Source: Pycnococcus provasolii | Taxonomy: Eukaryota > Chlorophyta > Pseudoscourfieldiophyceae > Pseudoscourfieldiales | DNA: 64,000 nt | Assembly: GCA_049487715.1 (NCBI GenBank) | Contig: CP150561.1 | Coordinates: 620,001 to 684,000 of the forward strand | Direction: 5' to 3' | Part shown: one piece after another, positions 18,487 through 29,052 of the stretch | Numbering within the stretch: the stretch's first letter is position 1 | How the letters are laid out: every line of letters begins with the position of its first letter | Notes under the pieces: model-generated | Seen by the model: the letters and a program-made list of their open reading frames with translations, nothing else | Databases searched by the model: none | Told to the model about the DNA's origin: nothing | Made by a program: the position numbers and the translations under genes

Positions 18487-20559
18487 ATGATGTCGTCGCG
18501 CTCGTTGCGTGTCCAGAAATCTGGGTTAGGGTCATCTGGCCTGGGTCTTGGTGGTGGTGGTGGTGGTGCTCGTGCCGTGGTGAGGTGTGGTGGGGCTCGC
18601 AGTGCCCGTGTGGTGTGCGTCGCCACGCCCTCCAAGCCGCCTGCCTCGACCGCGCCGCGCCGCTCGAAAGTCGAGGAAATCAAAGAAAACTCCGACTTTC
18701 TTAGACACCCGCTCATGGAAGAACTCAAAAGCACCGAGCCGTTCATCAACGAGCCAGCGATGCAGCTCATGAAGTTTCACGGATCGTACATGCAGGACCA
18801 CCGCGAGAAGCGCGCGTTCGGACAGGGCAAGTTCTACCAGTTCATGATGCGAACGCGACAGCCCGCGGGAAAGGTGTCCAACCAGCTCTACCTCACGATG
18901 GACGACCTCGCGAACGAGTACGGAAACGGAACGCTGCGGCTCACCACAAGGCAGACGTACCAGCTGCACGGCGTGCTCAAGCAGGATCTCAAGACGGTGT
19001 TCAGCACAGTCATCAAAAACATGGGATCCACGCTCGGCGCGTGCGGCGACGTCAACCGAAACGTGTGCGGGCCGCCGGCGCCGTACACCAACCGGCCGGA
19101 GTACGCGCACTGCGAGAAGCTGTGCCACGACCTTGCCGACCTGCTCGCGCCGCAGGCGGGATCGTACTACGACGTCTGGCTCGACGGCGAGAAGTTCATG
19201 AGCCTCGAGCGTGAGAACCCGGAGGTGACCAAGGCTCGTGCTGACAACAGCCACGGAACGAACTACGTCGGCAGCCCGGAGCCCATCTACGGCAGCCTGT
19301 TCCTGCCACGCAAGTTTAAGATTGCGTGCACGGTGCCCGGCGACAACTCCGTCGACATCTTCACGAACGACATTGCCATCGTGTGCATGCACGACGACGC
19401 CGGCGAGGTGTACGGATACAACATCTACGTCGGCGGCGGCATGGGGCGGTCGCACCGCAACAACGCGACGTTCCCTCGCGTCGCCACCGCGCTCGGGTTT
19501 GTGCCCAAGGAGGACATCTTCTACGCCGTGAAGGCGATCGTGTGCACGCAGCGCGACTACGGGCGCCGCGACGATCGCAAGCAGGCGCGCTTGAAGTACC
19601 TCATTAACGACTGGGGCATCGACAAGTTCCGCGCGGTGACGGAGCAGTACTACGGCAAGAAGTTCAAGCCCATGGAGGAGGAGCCTGCGTGGGAGTGGCT
19701 TGATTACCTTGGATGGGGTGAGCAGGAGCCGAACGGCCTGCTGTACTGGGGCATCAACGTCGAGAACGGACGCCTTCGCGGCGGCCTGAAGAAAGCGCTC
19801 AGGCAGGTGATTGAGGATTTCAACCTCACGGTGCGCCTGACGGCGAACCAGAGCATCATTCTCTGCGACATCCAGCCGAAGGACAAGGCGGCGATCGAGG
19901 CGGTGCTCTCGGATCTGGGCGGATATCGCGAGGAGGATGTCGACCCGATCGTGAGCGGGTCGATGGCATGCCCCGCCATGCCGCTCTGCGGACTGGCGAT
20001 TGGCGAGGCGGAGCGTGGCCTTCCCGACGTCAACCTGCGCCTGCGTGCGATGCTCAACAAGGTGGGTGCCGGCGACGCCGCGCCTATCGTGCGCATGACG
20101 GGTTGCCCCAACGGATGCGCACGACCGTACATGGCGGAGATTGGATTCGTCTGCGACGGCCCGAACACGTACCAGATCTGGCTCGGAGGAAATCGCGAGC
20201 AGACGCGGCTTGCGGAGGTGTATGCGGAACGCGTGAAGATCTCCGAGCTCGAGGCGTCGCTCGAGCCTCTCTTCTTCGTGTACCAGTCGAAGAGGCTCGG
20301 TCCGGAGGAGGGCTTTGGTGACTTCTGCAACCGTCTCGGCTTCCCGGTGCTTCAGGCGTACGCCAAGGCTTACACCGAGTCTCCGATCGCCGAGGCTGCC
20401 GCCGAGGCTGCGCCAGCCGCCGCCGTGTCTGGCAAGCTTCCTCGCGTGATGGTGGACGCCGACGCGTTTGCGGCTCTGAAGGAGCTCGCGTCGCGTCGTG
20501 GCGTGACGCTCACGCAGGCGGCGAGCGACGCCATCGTGGCTGCATCGAAGCAGAAGTAA
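18487..20559 (+). CDS. Ferredoxin-sulfite reductase with C-terminal RHH-like tail
   Basis: This plastid enzyme reduces sulfite to sulfide with electrons from ferredoxin, using siroheme and a 4Fe-4S cluster. The start at ATG 18487 gives a Ser/Arg/Gly-rich transit peptide (~55 residues). Strings such as [38 protein letters not shown] and [13 protein letters not shown] identify sulfite rather than nitrite reductase. The cluster/siroheme cysteines are C495 and C501 (CPAMPLC) and C540 and C544 (CPNGC). After an Ala-rich linker near residue 635, the last ~40 residues ([20 protein letters not shown], then [14 protein letters not shown]) look like a ribbon-helix-helix DNA-binding unit, not usual in the family. 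All 690 residues are in one uninterrupted exon. Confidence 0.95.
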   Translation: MMSSRSLRVQKSGLGSSGLGLGGGGGGARAVVRCGGARSARVVCVATPSKPPASTAPRRSKVEEIKENSDFLRHPLMEELKSTEPFINEPAMQLMKFHGSYMQDHREKRAFGQGKFYQFMMRTRQPAGKVSNQLYLTMDDLANEYGNGTLRLTTRQTYQLHGVLKQDLKTVFSTVIKNMGSTLGACGDVNRNVCGPPAPYTNRPEYAHCEKLCHDLADLLAPQAGSYYDVWLDGEKFMSLERENPEVTKARADNSHGTNYVGSPEPIYGSLFLPRKFKIACTVPGDNSVDIFTNDIAIVCMHDDAGEVYGYNIYVGGGMGRSHRNNATFPRVATALGFVPKEDIFYAVKAIVCTQRDYGRRDDRKQARLKYLINDWGIDKFRAVTEQYYGKKFKPMEEEPAWEWLDYLGWGEQEPNGLLYWGINVENGRLRGGLKKALRQVIEDFNLTVRLTANQSIILCDIQPKDKAAIEAVLSDLGGYREEDVDPIVSGSMACPAMPLCGLAIGEAERGLPDVNLRLRAMLNKVGAGDAAPIVRMTGCPNGCARPYMAEIGFVCDGPNTYQIWLGGNREQTRLAEVYAERVKISELEASLEPLFFVYQSKRLGPEEGFGDFCNRLGFPVLQAYAKAYTESPIAEAAAEAAPAAAVSGKLPRVMVDADAFAALKELASRRGVTLTQAASDAIVAASKQK

Positions 20560-20705
20560 GTAAGTGCCTTATATGCGTATACGAAGAAATCCTACATAAA
20601 TGAGGAGAGCAAGGTGATTAGCGGCGAGTTTTTTTTTTCTAAATAAAAAAGTAAAAAAGAAAAGAAATCAGAACAGTATTATTGACGGAACGATGAAGGC
20701 CATGC

Positions 20706-20735
20706 GTAACCCTAGCCCTAACCCTAACCCTAACC
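20706..20735. repeat. Telomere-like CCCTAA block
   Basis: Four to five CCCTAA/CCCTAG units lie between the sulfite reductase 3' flank and the UVR-TPR gene, about 170-200 bp upstream of the latter's first ATG. Confidence 0.85.
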
Positions 20736-20903
20736 TGGCTGGCCCCCTCCCCGGCCTTTGCTGGGGTGAACTTCCCTCTGCTCGGCTGACGCGTTCTGTT
20801 CTCTCCGACTCCGCGTTGCTCCCTCCCCTTCCACTCATCCCCTCGTCACCATTTCGCTTGCGTCGCTCCACTTTGCACTTACTCGAAGAAGCACGTCTTG
20901 CAT

Positions 20904-21844
20904 ATGCTTCTTGCTCGTTTTAGTGCCCGCGGTGCAGTCGGTGTCGTTCCTTGGAGGGGGGCTGCTGGTGCTGGTGGTGCTGGTGGAGCTGGTGGAGCTG
21001 GTGGTGCTGGCTTGCGTGGTCACGGTTTGTCACGTCTTGTTGGTTTCCAGCACGTGCGCTGCATCGTCGTCGTCGTCGTCGTCGTCGTCGTCTTCGTCGT
21101 CGGCGGCAAAGTTCGCTTCGTACTCGTCGATGAAAGTCGCGCTGCAAAATGCCGTCGATTCAGAAGACTACGAAGCGGCGGCGGATCTCAGAGACGCGTG
21201 TGAGACAATCAGAAGCGAATTAAACCCGCGCGAGCAGTTTCTAATTGCGCGACTCGAGGATCTCCAGGATGACAGCAACGACACGCGAACACGTGCTGAG
21301 GCTGCCGCATCGCTTGCTGAGGTGGGTACCGAAGAGCTCGTTGCGGAAACCATCTCGAACCAGCTTGCGACACTGCACTTAGACGAAGACCGAGCGTTCG
21401 CAGAAATTCTGGAAAACTCGCTGTGGACGCTCTGGCTCAAGGCGCCGGAGGGACGTCCTGACTCCCTTGACCTTGACGCGGAGATGAAGCGAGGCGTACA
21501 AGCTATGGCGGAACCTAAAATGCTTCCGCTCGCCATCAAAATGTTCACATCACTCATGGAGCGTGCACCCTCTTGGGCAGAGGCGCACAACAAGCGCGCA
21601 ACGTGCCACTATCTCACCGGCAACCTCGACCAAGCGGTGGCTGACTGCAAGGGCGACCCTTGCGATAAACCCGCATCACTTTGGTTGCCTCAGCGGCCTG
21701 GGCATGTGCCTGATACGTCAAAATCGGTTCCCAGAGGCGAAACAAACTCTTGAGGAGGCGATACGCGTGAACCCAACCATGGCCGGCATTCGCGCGACGC
21801 TCGACTCGTTGGAAAAGGCAATCGCCGAAAATTCGGAAGAGTGA
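20904..21844 (+). CDS. UVR-domain plus TPR protein, plastid-type; frame broken
   Basis: The main frame contains a UVR motif (LQNAVDSEDYEAAADLRDAC, near 21140) and a helical linker. TPR units follow, beginning AEAHNKRATCHYLTGNLDQA. At GGG 21651-21653 the frame must move by +1 so that DCK continues as ATLAINPHHFGCLSGLGMCL, the second half of the repeat, ending at 21844. Without this the protein has nonsense for 30 codons. The 5' end is also unclear: the ATG at 20904 opens a Gly/Ala-rich transit-like leader one frame earlier than the main frame, and the first in-frame ATG is 21130. UVR/TPR proteins of this build are known from cyanobacteria and plastids; the function is unknown. Confidence 0.7.
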
Positions 21845-22020
21845 ACCTGAATTTGATTTGATTTGTACAGTATTTTTATTGAGTTGAAAACTGAATCGAC
21901 GTATGTTTTTTTTACAGTGTTTTTGGAAAAAAGTAAGTTTTTCTTTTGTTGTTCCGCCTCCCCTCCGATGATAGAGACAAAGTAAGTATGTGTGGTGATT
22001 CTTTTTTTGTAGGGTTAGCT

Positions 22021-23776
22021 TTAAGACTGCATTTCCTGCATTGCCGTGCGCTGCGCCTCCAAGTCCTCTCCAGCGGCATCCGCGTCCATCGCAGCGAGCT
22101 CCGCCGCCTTGCGAGCCTCGATCGCGGCGCGCTCCGCGGCTGCGCGCTCCTCCGCCTCGGCAGCCGCCTTGCGGCGTTCCTCCGCCGCCTCCTCCTCCTG
22201 GCGACGCTTCTCCTCGTCAGCAGCCTTGCGATTCGCCTCCTCCTCCTCCTTGCGAGCCTCCTCACGCTGCTTGTCCTGACGTGCACGCTCCTGGTACTCG
22301 TTCCAGAGCTGGTCATTCTTCGGCGCGTCGCCCTCATTCGGCGCGCCGTTGCCTGCAGGCTCGGACGTCTTCTGCAGATCCGTCCAGGCTGCGGCATTCG
22401 CGAGAGTCGCCGGCGCCGCCGTCGTCTCCGCGGGAGCAGCCTCGAGGATCTGCGCGGCAGGCTCCTCTGGCTTCGGGCCCTTGTCGTTGCTGCCCTCCGC
22501 CTCCGCCTCCTCCTCGTCGTCCATCGCCGCATCCCCTCCAGGCGTCGTCGCGATGGCTGTCGGGTCGTTGGTCGCCGCCGTCACCGCCTGCGTCTTCTCC
22601 TGCTGCTTCTTGTGCGAGTTGACAAACTTGTGCAGCTCCCACAGGGTGTCGAGGTCGAGCTGGTCAATGTCGAGCTCAATCTCGTTGTCGTCGCCAATGT
22701 CCTGCGTCTTAGCGATGATCTCCACCACCTTCGCGAGCTTGTCCTGGGGCAGATCGCTGAGCTGCTCGCTGAGAATGCGCTTGTCCTCGAACGTCATCTC
22801 GCGCTTGTACTTCTTCGCGGCAGGAGCATGGCCACCGCCCGCCGGGCGCTTCGAGCCAGCCGCAGCCCTGCCGCCTCCGCTGGCAGCCTTGCCACCTCCG
22901 CGGAGAGCGCTCCGCATTCTGCAGCTGGCTCACCTGATGCTCGAGCTGCTTGATCTGCTTCATCGGGTCGGTGTAACCGCCGTACGACGTTCCCCCGCGC
23001 GCCGACCCGCCGTACTCGCGCGTGGGCAGGCTTGTGGTGGCTGGCGTGAGCGCGAGGTCGCGCTCCTCCTGCTCGATGCGCTTTTCCTCCTCGTCGAGCT
23101 TGCGCGTCATCTCCTCGGCAGCCCACTTGCTCTCGTATTCGGACAGGAGAGCCTCGGCCATCTTGCGCACGTCGGAGCCTGGCTTATTGTACAGGAAGCA
23201 GTTGGTGAAGACGAGACGCACGTCCTTGTCAAATTCAAGCGGCGTGAGGTACAGGGACTTGTCATCCGAGGTGAAGTTCTGTCCAGCCTTGATCATCTGC
23301 AGCGTGTTGCCGAGCTTCTTGTGAACCGTGCCGAGGTCCATCGGGGTCTTGACAATCGTGGGGTAGTCAGGAATGTTCAGGGCGACGATGTCGACGGGAT
23401 CCTGGAAAGGCCACGACCACTTGTGCGCCTTGATACGCTTGAGGACAAACTCGCAGCGGTTGAACAGCTTTTCGCGACGCCTGCGCTGATCCTGCTCCAG
23501 GCGGCGTCGAAGCTCCTCCTGCGGGTTGGTTTGCTTGCTTGACGTTCCCCTCGCCTTCTTGGGGGGAGCGGCGTACGCGGGGTGCGTGCCAAGAGAAGCC
23601 GGCGACTTGGGAGCCGCACGCGGCGGCGCCTTGGGTGCGGCGGCAGGCTGCACCGCCTGAATGGCGTGAGCTAATACTTGCTGCTTCTTCTTCGCCTCAA
23701 CCATCGCCAGCTGAGCGAGAAGCTTCTGCTTCTCGATCGCCTTCTGTTGCTTTTTCAGCTCCTTCGCGTCAGCCAT
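22021..23776 (-). CDS. BET-family bromodomain/NET protein (GTE-like); frame broken
   Basis: This is a chromatin reader that should bind acetylated histone tails. Start ATG 23776 (MADAKELKKQQKAIEKQKLL). The bromodomain spans about residues 105-225, with HKWSWPFQDPVD, IPDYPTIVKTPMDLGTVHKK and FTNCFLYNKPGSDV (the Asn acetyl-lysine contact is in LYNKP). A coiled coil MKQIKQLEHQVSQLQNAE follows. The NET domain (EMTFEDKRILSEQLSDLPQD) then continues in the frame +1 relative to the bromodomain, with the break near 22890-22915. A Lys/Arg/Glu-rich helical tail beginning WNEYQERARQDKQREEARK completes a plant-GTE-like order. The bromodomain and NET parts overlap as two frames, so one gene is annotated. 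TGTAA lies past the stop. Confidence 0.88.
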
Positions 23777-23872
23777 GATGATGAATCGATCGATCAAAGA
23801 AAGTGCTGGTTAAGAATGTGGTGTTATGCAGGTGGCGGTGGATGAAAAAAATATGGTATGGAACAAAAGGTG

Positions 23873-23908
23873 ATGTATGTATGTATGTATGTATGTATGT
23901 ATGTATGT
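23873..23908. repeat. (ATGT)9 microsatellite
   Basis: Nine perfect ATGT units, about 100 bp upstream of the BET gene start. Confidence 0.95.
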
Positions 23909-25256
23909 ACAACAGAAATAGTTTTTTGTGGTGGTGGTGGTGGTGGATGAGAGAGATGTTATCAAGTAGTATATGGTAGTAGTACAGCCGTGCCTGTGTT
24001 TTTTTATTTTGGTTAGAGTTAGTTAGTTTCTGGTACTGGTGATGAACAAGACGGTTGGTTGAAGAGCGTTCGCGTGCGTGCTCTCTCTCTTTCTCCCTCA
24101 CCATAACGTTTTTTGGAACATGGAACGGATGGGAACGAAAAAAACAAAAAAAAAACCGAGAAGAAAACACCAAGTGCTGTGGTGTCGTCGGCATTGCGCC
24201 ATACGACTCCCTCACACTCACACGAAAAACGTCTGCACAAACCAAGTTGACCCAACATATGTATGCGTCGGAAAGGACGGTTCTGTTTGTGCGTACCTTT
24301 GTTTTTTCTTTCGTGCGTTGGCGTTTTTTGTCTTATATTTTTATTCTGTGTTTTTGGATGCTTTTTTATATTTTTTGGTGCGATCCCGTCCAAGAGCGAT
24401 GCAGTTGTCGTTTCCGGATGAGAGGATGTATGTCTGCTCCTCCAACCAAGCTCAACAACAACGTCTGCTGGTTCTGCTGCTGCTGCTGCTGCTGCTGCTT
24501 CCGTCTAGAAGGACCCTCCACAACACAACCGCGCGCCAAGTACTTGGCTGCGAACCCAAGTTGCGGTCGTGCGGATGTGCAAAAGCCTACTACAGTGAGA
24601 GGAGAGTAGGGGGTTGTAATCCCACACAAGCACACAAACAGCAGCACACAGAAGCACAAGCACAAGACACACGACACTACTGTCCTACACCACACACACG
24701 ACGGACGACGGACGCCTACCTCCCGTCGAGGTAGGAATGGAGGAGGTGCGACGAAAGCCGACGGCGACGCCGCCCGAAGGGGAAGAGGAGGGAGGGGAAG
24801 GGAAGGGGAGGGAAGGGGTGGGGTTTCTTCTGCTCTCCGAGCCGAGGACGCCTCTCCTCTCCTCTGCTCTCCTCTCCTCTCCCGGGGACGAATTCACGAG
24901 TGATTGAGGGGCCGAGAGAGAAAGCAGGTGCGTGGTTGTGTTTTCATGGGCAATGGGGGGGGGGGAGAAACCAAACCAACAACCTCTCCTCTCCTCTCCG
25001 AACACCTTCTCCGAACCCTCCTCTTCTTTGTTTCGTTTTCCGCCAGAGCCACAAATGCCTCGCCCATCCTCTGCCTCTGGGGGCGATTTCCCTTCATTGA
25101 CCGAAACGAGAATATGGGTACCGGGTAGGTGGTCGGGCCGTCGGGGTAGGAATAGGGTAGAGGGTCTGGACTTTCTGGTTAGGGTAGGTTTTTTCCTTTT
25201 AGAGAGAAGCAGAAAGAAGGCGGGAAGGCGTGGTCCCCATGGACCTGCGTAGGTTG

Positions 25257-25283
25257 CTAGGGTTAGGGTTAGGGTTATTAGGG
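25257..25283. repeat. Telomere-like TTAGGG block
   Basis: Three GTTAGG/TTAGGG units plus one TTATTAGGG variant lie about 265 bp upstream of the proline-rich gene; GGTAGGGTAGG-like variants precede them near 25140-25190. Confidence 0.8.
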
Positions 25284-25545
25284 CTACGTTTCGGGTTCGG
25301 GTTCCTCCTCTTAGTCGCCTCTTTTTTAAGTCGCCTTGCATGCAGCCTTTGTCGTCGGTCGTCTGTCCGTTTCTTTCCTCACACTTGTCGTTTCCTCTCA
25401 GAGAGACCTTTCCTGCTCTTCTTCGCCATCTTGAGCTCAGCTTTATTTCAACTTGACTGACATTTGTGTTCTGTTCGAGAAGGTGTCGTGCAAGGCGTGT
25501 GCAAGGCCTTATTGGTGGTGGTTTCCCTTACCTTGACCTGTGTCC

Positions 25546-26730
25546 ATGGCCGCTCCTCCTCCTCCTCCGCACTCCTCCTCCTTCCTCGCCCTCCAACAGA
25601 GTGGTGGTGGTGGCAATGGCAATGGCAGTGGCAATGGCCCTCCCTCCGAGCCTGCTGCTCTCATTAATGCCAGGTCACTCACCACGTTGAGAAAACACGC
25701 GCAGGACGAACTCAAACTACTCGAGGCGAAAATTGCACAGAAAAGAAAAATGCGACACGACTTTGAAGATGAACGTGCTCTTGCGGAGGCTGAAGTGTAC
25801 GCAGACAACGAAACGCTCTCTCCCGTACCTCTGCGTCTGGACTGGGAACGAATCATGGCGAGCACAACGCCAACAGCAGCAGCCACCAACACCAATCCAA
25901 TCGCGCACGGAATCATGGGCTCACCCTTTTTCGGTCCAGACAGCGTGTCGTCGCCCGTGCCACCTTCGCCGTCCACGCCGTCTCACATCAACAACTCCGC
26001 AAATACAAGCCAGCTGGCGGCTATGCTACCACCTCGGGACTGGTCACCGACGCCGACTTCCATGCGAGTGCCACCTCGTGCTCAGAGCAACAGCAGCAAC
26101 AACAACAACAACGCGACGACGACGTCGTCGCCGACGCGCGCGCCGTGGGACTGGTTCGTTCCACAAATGGCTCCGCTGCAGCAGCATGCACCCTACCCTT
26201 CACAACCACCACCACCACATCAGCCACCACCACATCGGCCACCACCACAGCCATATACACATCATCCTTCAACAACCACCGCACCTACCACCGCCGCCGC
26301 CGCCGCCGCCGCCACATCTTCCCCTTCGCAGCACTACCGCGGCCCCGACGGAATCGTGGTAACAGGCGTCGATCCTGCTCGTGTTGCCGAGCAGCTTGCG
26401 AATGCCGCAGCGTCATCGGCTACACCGCCGCGCAGTTTGGGAATGTCTCCTCTGGGAGATCAATTGCACGAGCTTGAGGAGATGATGAAAGAAGACGAGG
26501 CTGCTCGCACGATCCAGCAGGCGTGGGCCGAGTCAAAGCAGAGGGAGTATCGCGCACAGACGGAGAAGTGGGCACTCGAACATACCGCCCTTCTCGAGGA
26601 GATGATTGCAGAAAAACAGCAACGCACGGCACTTCTCGAAGCGACGGGAAAACGGCTTCGCAGCGCCGAGGCTGCTCTTGGACCTGGAGGTGAACTCGAG
26701 TCGCTCCCAGTGGGCGGCGAACAAAATTAA
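25546..26730 (+). CDS. Proline/glutamine-rich protein with IQ-like motif
   Basis: The first ATG is at 25546 (MAAPPPPPHSSSFLALQQSG). A short Lys/Arg/Glu coiled helix follows (LTTLRKHAQDELKLLEAKIA). Residues ~110-270 are low complexity: poly-Asn, Pro/His-rich (PPPPHQPPPHRPPPQPYTHH) and Thr/Ala-rich. The C-terminal ~110 residues are helical and contain ARTIQQAWAESKQREYRAQ, which resembles an IQ calmodulin-binding motif. They continue as a coiled coil to the end. No family is recognised. TGTAA (in GTGTAAAATAAA) follows the stop by about 40 bases. A cytoskeletal or calmodulin-linked role is only suggested. Confidence 0.65.
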   Translation: MAAPPPPPHSSSFLALQQSGGGGNGNGSGNGPPSEPAALINARSLTTLRKHAQDELKLLEAKIAQKRKMRHDFEDERALAEAEVYADNETLSPVPLRLDWERIMASTTPTAAATNTNPIAHGIMGSPFFGPDSVSSPVPPSPSTPSHINNSANTSQLAAMLPPRDWSPTPTSMRVPPRAQSNSSNNNNNATTTSSPTRAPWDWFVPQMAPLQQHAPYPSQPPPPHQPPPHRPPPQPYTHHPSTTTAPTTAAAAAAATSSPSQHYRGPDGIVVTGVDPARVAEQLANAAASSATPPRSLGMSPLGDQLHELEEMMKEDEAARTIQQAWAESKQREYRAQTEKWALEHTALLEEMIAEKQQRTALLEATGKRLRSAEAALGPGGELESLPVGGEQN

Positions 26731-26815
26731 TTAATGGAATGAGCGATCCTAGCTATGGATACCCGTAGTGTAAAATAAACCTTTTATTTTTTACTTTACA
26801 TGGGAGCTGGCTGAG

Positions 26816-28261
26816 CTACATCGGAAGTTCTCCGCGCTTGCGTGAGGCGGCGGGTGTGACAAATAGATTTCGTAGTGCATCTTGCGCGAGCGTCTTTGCG
26901 ACAGACGCGCTCACGTGCCTCGCCGTTGCCCTTTCCACGCGCTCCGCGCAGTCCGCGACCGTCTCGTAGTCCGCGCTCGTTGCGAGCTCCTTTGCGTGCC
27001 TTACCGATGCACGCACGTCGCCTGGCTGAGCGCCAAGCATCAGCGCCGCCGCGGCGTGTGCGACAAGGCACACCGCTCCCGCGTACGCGCGATCAGCCAA
27101 GTGCAAGCTTGGCACGCGCAGCAGCGCGGCGCGCGACAGGCGTGCGACGTGCGCGGCATCGCCTCGCCTTGCGGCGGCGGAAAGCTCGGAAAGCGCAAAG
27201 GCGATAGTACGGCCGTCTGCGAGGTACTGGCGCAGCCCGCTGCTGTACGGCGTGGGAATCTCCTTGTCCGCGAGATTTCGCATCACCGTCGGCGCCACGT
27301 TCCTCTTCTGCTCACGTGCCACCGCGGTTGCCGTTTTCGCAGACCCAACGCGCGATTTTCTAGCTGAGGCGACAGCGAACGGGTCGCGCCCGTCGCGGGG
27401 AGGCTCAGTTGCCGCCAGCTGCTTCGTCGTCGTCTTCGCTGGACGTTTCGTTGGGCTGATGGGTGCCGAAGCCGGCCGCTGCATTCTCCGCTTCTGCGCC
27501 GTTGAAGTCGAAAGCGGCGTCGAAATCGGTGTGTGTGCACCTCTCGACCTCGCCGCCGGCGACGCGCCGCCGCTGCCCGTCTGCAGTTCCTTTGACGCGG
27601 AATCCACCATACCTCGTCCCGAGAACCCCAGCTTGCTAACAATGTCCTGAGCGCTCCGTCGCGCGTTCGTACTTGCCGACGCCCTCTCCGCGCCGTTGAT
27701 TAGCTCCGCCGCGTGCGCCGCTCGGCTCCACGAGACGAGCGCAAGCTCCGGCTCACCCGCCTTGTCAAACGCCTGCGCTTCCACCTCCACAGCCTCGAGT
27801 GCGAGCGCGGCGTACTCGAACGGCACGCCTATTCTGGCGTGGTCCATCGCTCGCCGCACGACGGCAGTCGCTGCTGGGTTGGGCGCGCTGGTGGAGTACC
27901 CGGTGGCCGCCTCCGACGCGACCGTTGCCGCCGTGCGCGCCTCGTCGACGTGACCCAGCGCGAGCGCCACCCTTGCGACGCCTAGATGTGCTGTTGCTGC
28001 AGTCCACTCCGTGTGCGCGCGCGGGTCGTCGCGCGCGACGGATGATACCATTGTGACCGCCTTTGAGTACGCCGCATGCGCGCCTCGGTACTTGCGCTTC
28101 TGCTCGAGCACCGCGCCGTCGCGCAGGCACAGCTGGCCAAAGTGCACAGCGACGTCGCGCGCCGCGAGCGCCGACTCCCTGTCTTCCCTCGACCGCTTCG
28201 CGTGGCTTGCGCTATCTGGCCGGCGCGCGGCGGAGGCGGGTCGCTCGTTGTCCGTCGCCAT
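26816..28261 (-). CDS. Helical-repeat protein of unknown function, RPxSA motifs
   Basis: Start is an ATG at 28261; 481 residues. The N-terminal third (after RPASAARRPDSASHAKRSRE) is all-helical and TPR-like: FGQLCLRDGAVLEQKRKYRG and AHLGVARVALALGHVDEART fit paired helices with conserved small residues. The middle is basic and Ser/Thr/Pro-rich, with another RPASAPI motif. The C-terminal 150 residues are again Ala-rich helices. No catalytic motif is seen. RPxSA motifs are shared with the hypothetical protein at 4106-5662. TGTAA is present on the coding strand just after the stop. A scaffold role is plausible from the repeats but not shown. Confidence 0.65.
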   Translation of the reverse strand: MATDNERPASAARRPDSASHAKRSREDRESALAARDVAVHFGQLCLRDGAVLEQKRKYRGAHAAYSKAVTMVSSVARDDPRAHTEWTAATAHLGVARVALALGHVDEARTAATVASEAATGYSTSAPNPAATAVVRRAMDHARIGVPFEYAALALEAVEVEAQAFDKAGEPELALVSWSRAAHAAELINGAERASASTNARRSAQDIVSKLGFSGRGMVDSASKELQTGSGGASPAARSRGAHTPISTPLSTSTAQKRRMQRPASAPISPTKRPAKTTTKQLAATEPPRDGRDPFAVASARKSRVGSAKTATAVAREQKRNVAPTVMRNLADKEIPTPYSSGLRQYLADGRTIAFALSELSAAARRGDAAHVARLSRAALLRVPSLHLADRAYAGAVCLVAHAAAALMLGAQPGDVRASVRHAKELATSADYETVADCAERVERATARHVSASVAKTLAQDALRNLFVTPAASRKRGELPM

Positions 28262-29052
28262 CGGCGTTGCTCCTTGCTTAGCTACGTGTGGGGCAGGCAG
28301 CCCCCGGGGACTGACCGGTCAGTGTAACGTGAGGGTACAGTAGTACTTAGAAACCCAGAGGCGTCAGGCGTGCGATTTCGGGGTTCTAAAGGAACGCGGT
28401 TCTGCTCGCTCAAATGGCCCGGCTAACCTCGCTATTAGACCCTACTCTTAAGGCTTAGTTCTCACGCAGTCGACCAGCCTCCCTCGTCGCCGGTTTTTCG
28501 GTAAAGGTAGAGCATCCCGATCTTTCCCGAGGGGTTTCCGAGCATCGATCGAGGAGGCTCATCATCAAGGGCGCAAAGAAACCCTCGGGACTTTCCGAGG
28601 TCCGGCTGTCCGGGTCACAGACCGGGTCCCTCCCTGTGGCCTGTGGCCTCACTGGCCTGTGCCTTGCTCGGCTTGCTATACCTTTAGACGGTTGGCTTTT
28701 CACCCAGCCGTATAGCTCGAATTCCCCCTGTCCTCGCGGCCCTCCCGCGGCCTTCCTTCCTTCCTTCTCGCCCTTACCTCCGCCCCTCCCCTCCCCTCCC
28801 CGCACTTCGCACTTCGCACTTCGCACTTCGCACCTCACTTCCTTCCCTTCACGACGGGGAACTCCACCTCGCCTTGTTACTTTGTCGCCTTGCTGTTGGT
28901 GCAGTTGCTTGTGCGCCAGTCAGTCAGCTTAGCAGGCAGTTAGCTTGGTAGTTTGCTTGCGTGCTTTGCTTGTGTGTGTTGTGGCCGTTGGCTCTTTATA
29001 TTTGTTTGGCTCTTTATATTTTTTTGGCTTTATATTTTTCTGTGCTTATCAT
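28262..29052. other. Divergent intergenic region
   Basis: This region holds the 5' ends of the helical-repeat gene (minus) and the large unknown gene (plus). It contains CTTCC-rich DNA, a CGCACTT tandem repeat and a T-rich leader immediately before 29053. No tRNA or other RNA gene could be recognised, and no convincing frame is present. Confidence 0.55.
28801..28833. repeat. CGCACTT tandem repeat (period 7)
   Basis: Four complete CGCACTT units plus CGCAC, about 220 bp upstream of the large unknown gene. Confidence 0.9.

Larger units (their letters stand above)
23777..25545. other. Long divergent intergenic region with microsatellites
   Basis: This 1.8 kb separates the BET gene (minus) from the proline-rich gene (plus). 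It is rich in simple sequence: (ATGT)9, GGT runs, a CTG run at 24474-24499, a CA-rich stretch near 24630-24700 and GA/GGGA-rich DNA. A short hairpin (CCTACCTC/GAGGTAGG) sits at 24716-24735. A Cys-rich frame at 24418-24609 is produced by the CTG repeat and is not accepted as a gene. No gene is seen. Confidence 0.55.

Noticed and set aside
18532-19455. 307-codon minus-strand frame opposite sulfite reductase
   Set aside because: Shadow of the conserved SiR gene, with a His/Val/Arg-biased composition.
24418-24609. Cys-rich small ORF (eight consecutive Cys)
   Set aside because: The cysteines come from a CTG/TGC microsatellite; no splice or homology support, and the opposite frame gives poly-Gln equally well.
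28630-28720. tRNA-like segment with CTCGAATTCC
   Set aside because: The arms do not pair into a cloverleaf and the T-loop consensus is wrong; no tRNA was found anywhere in the window.
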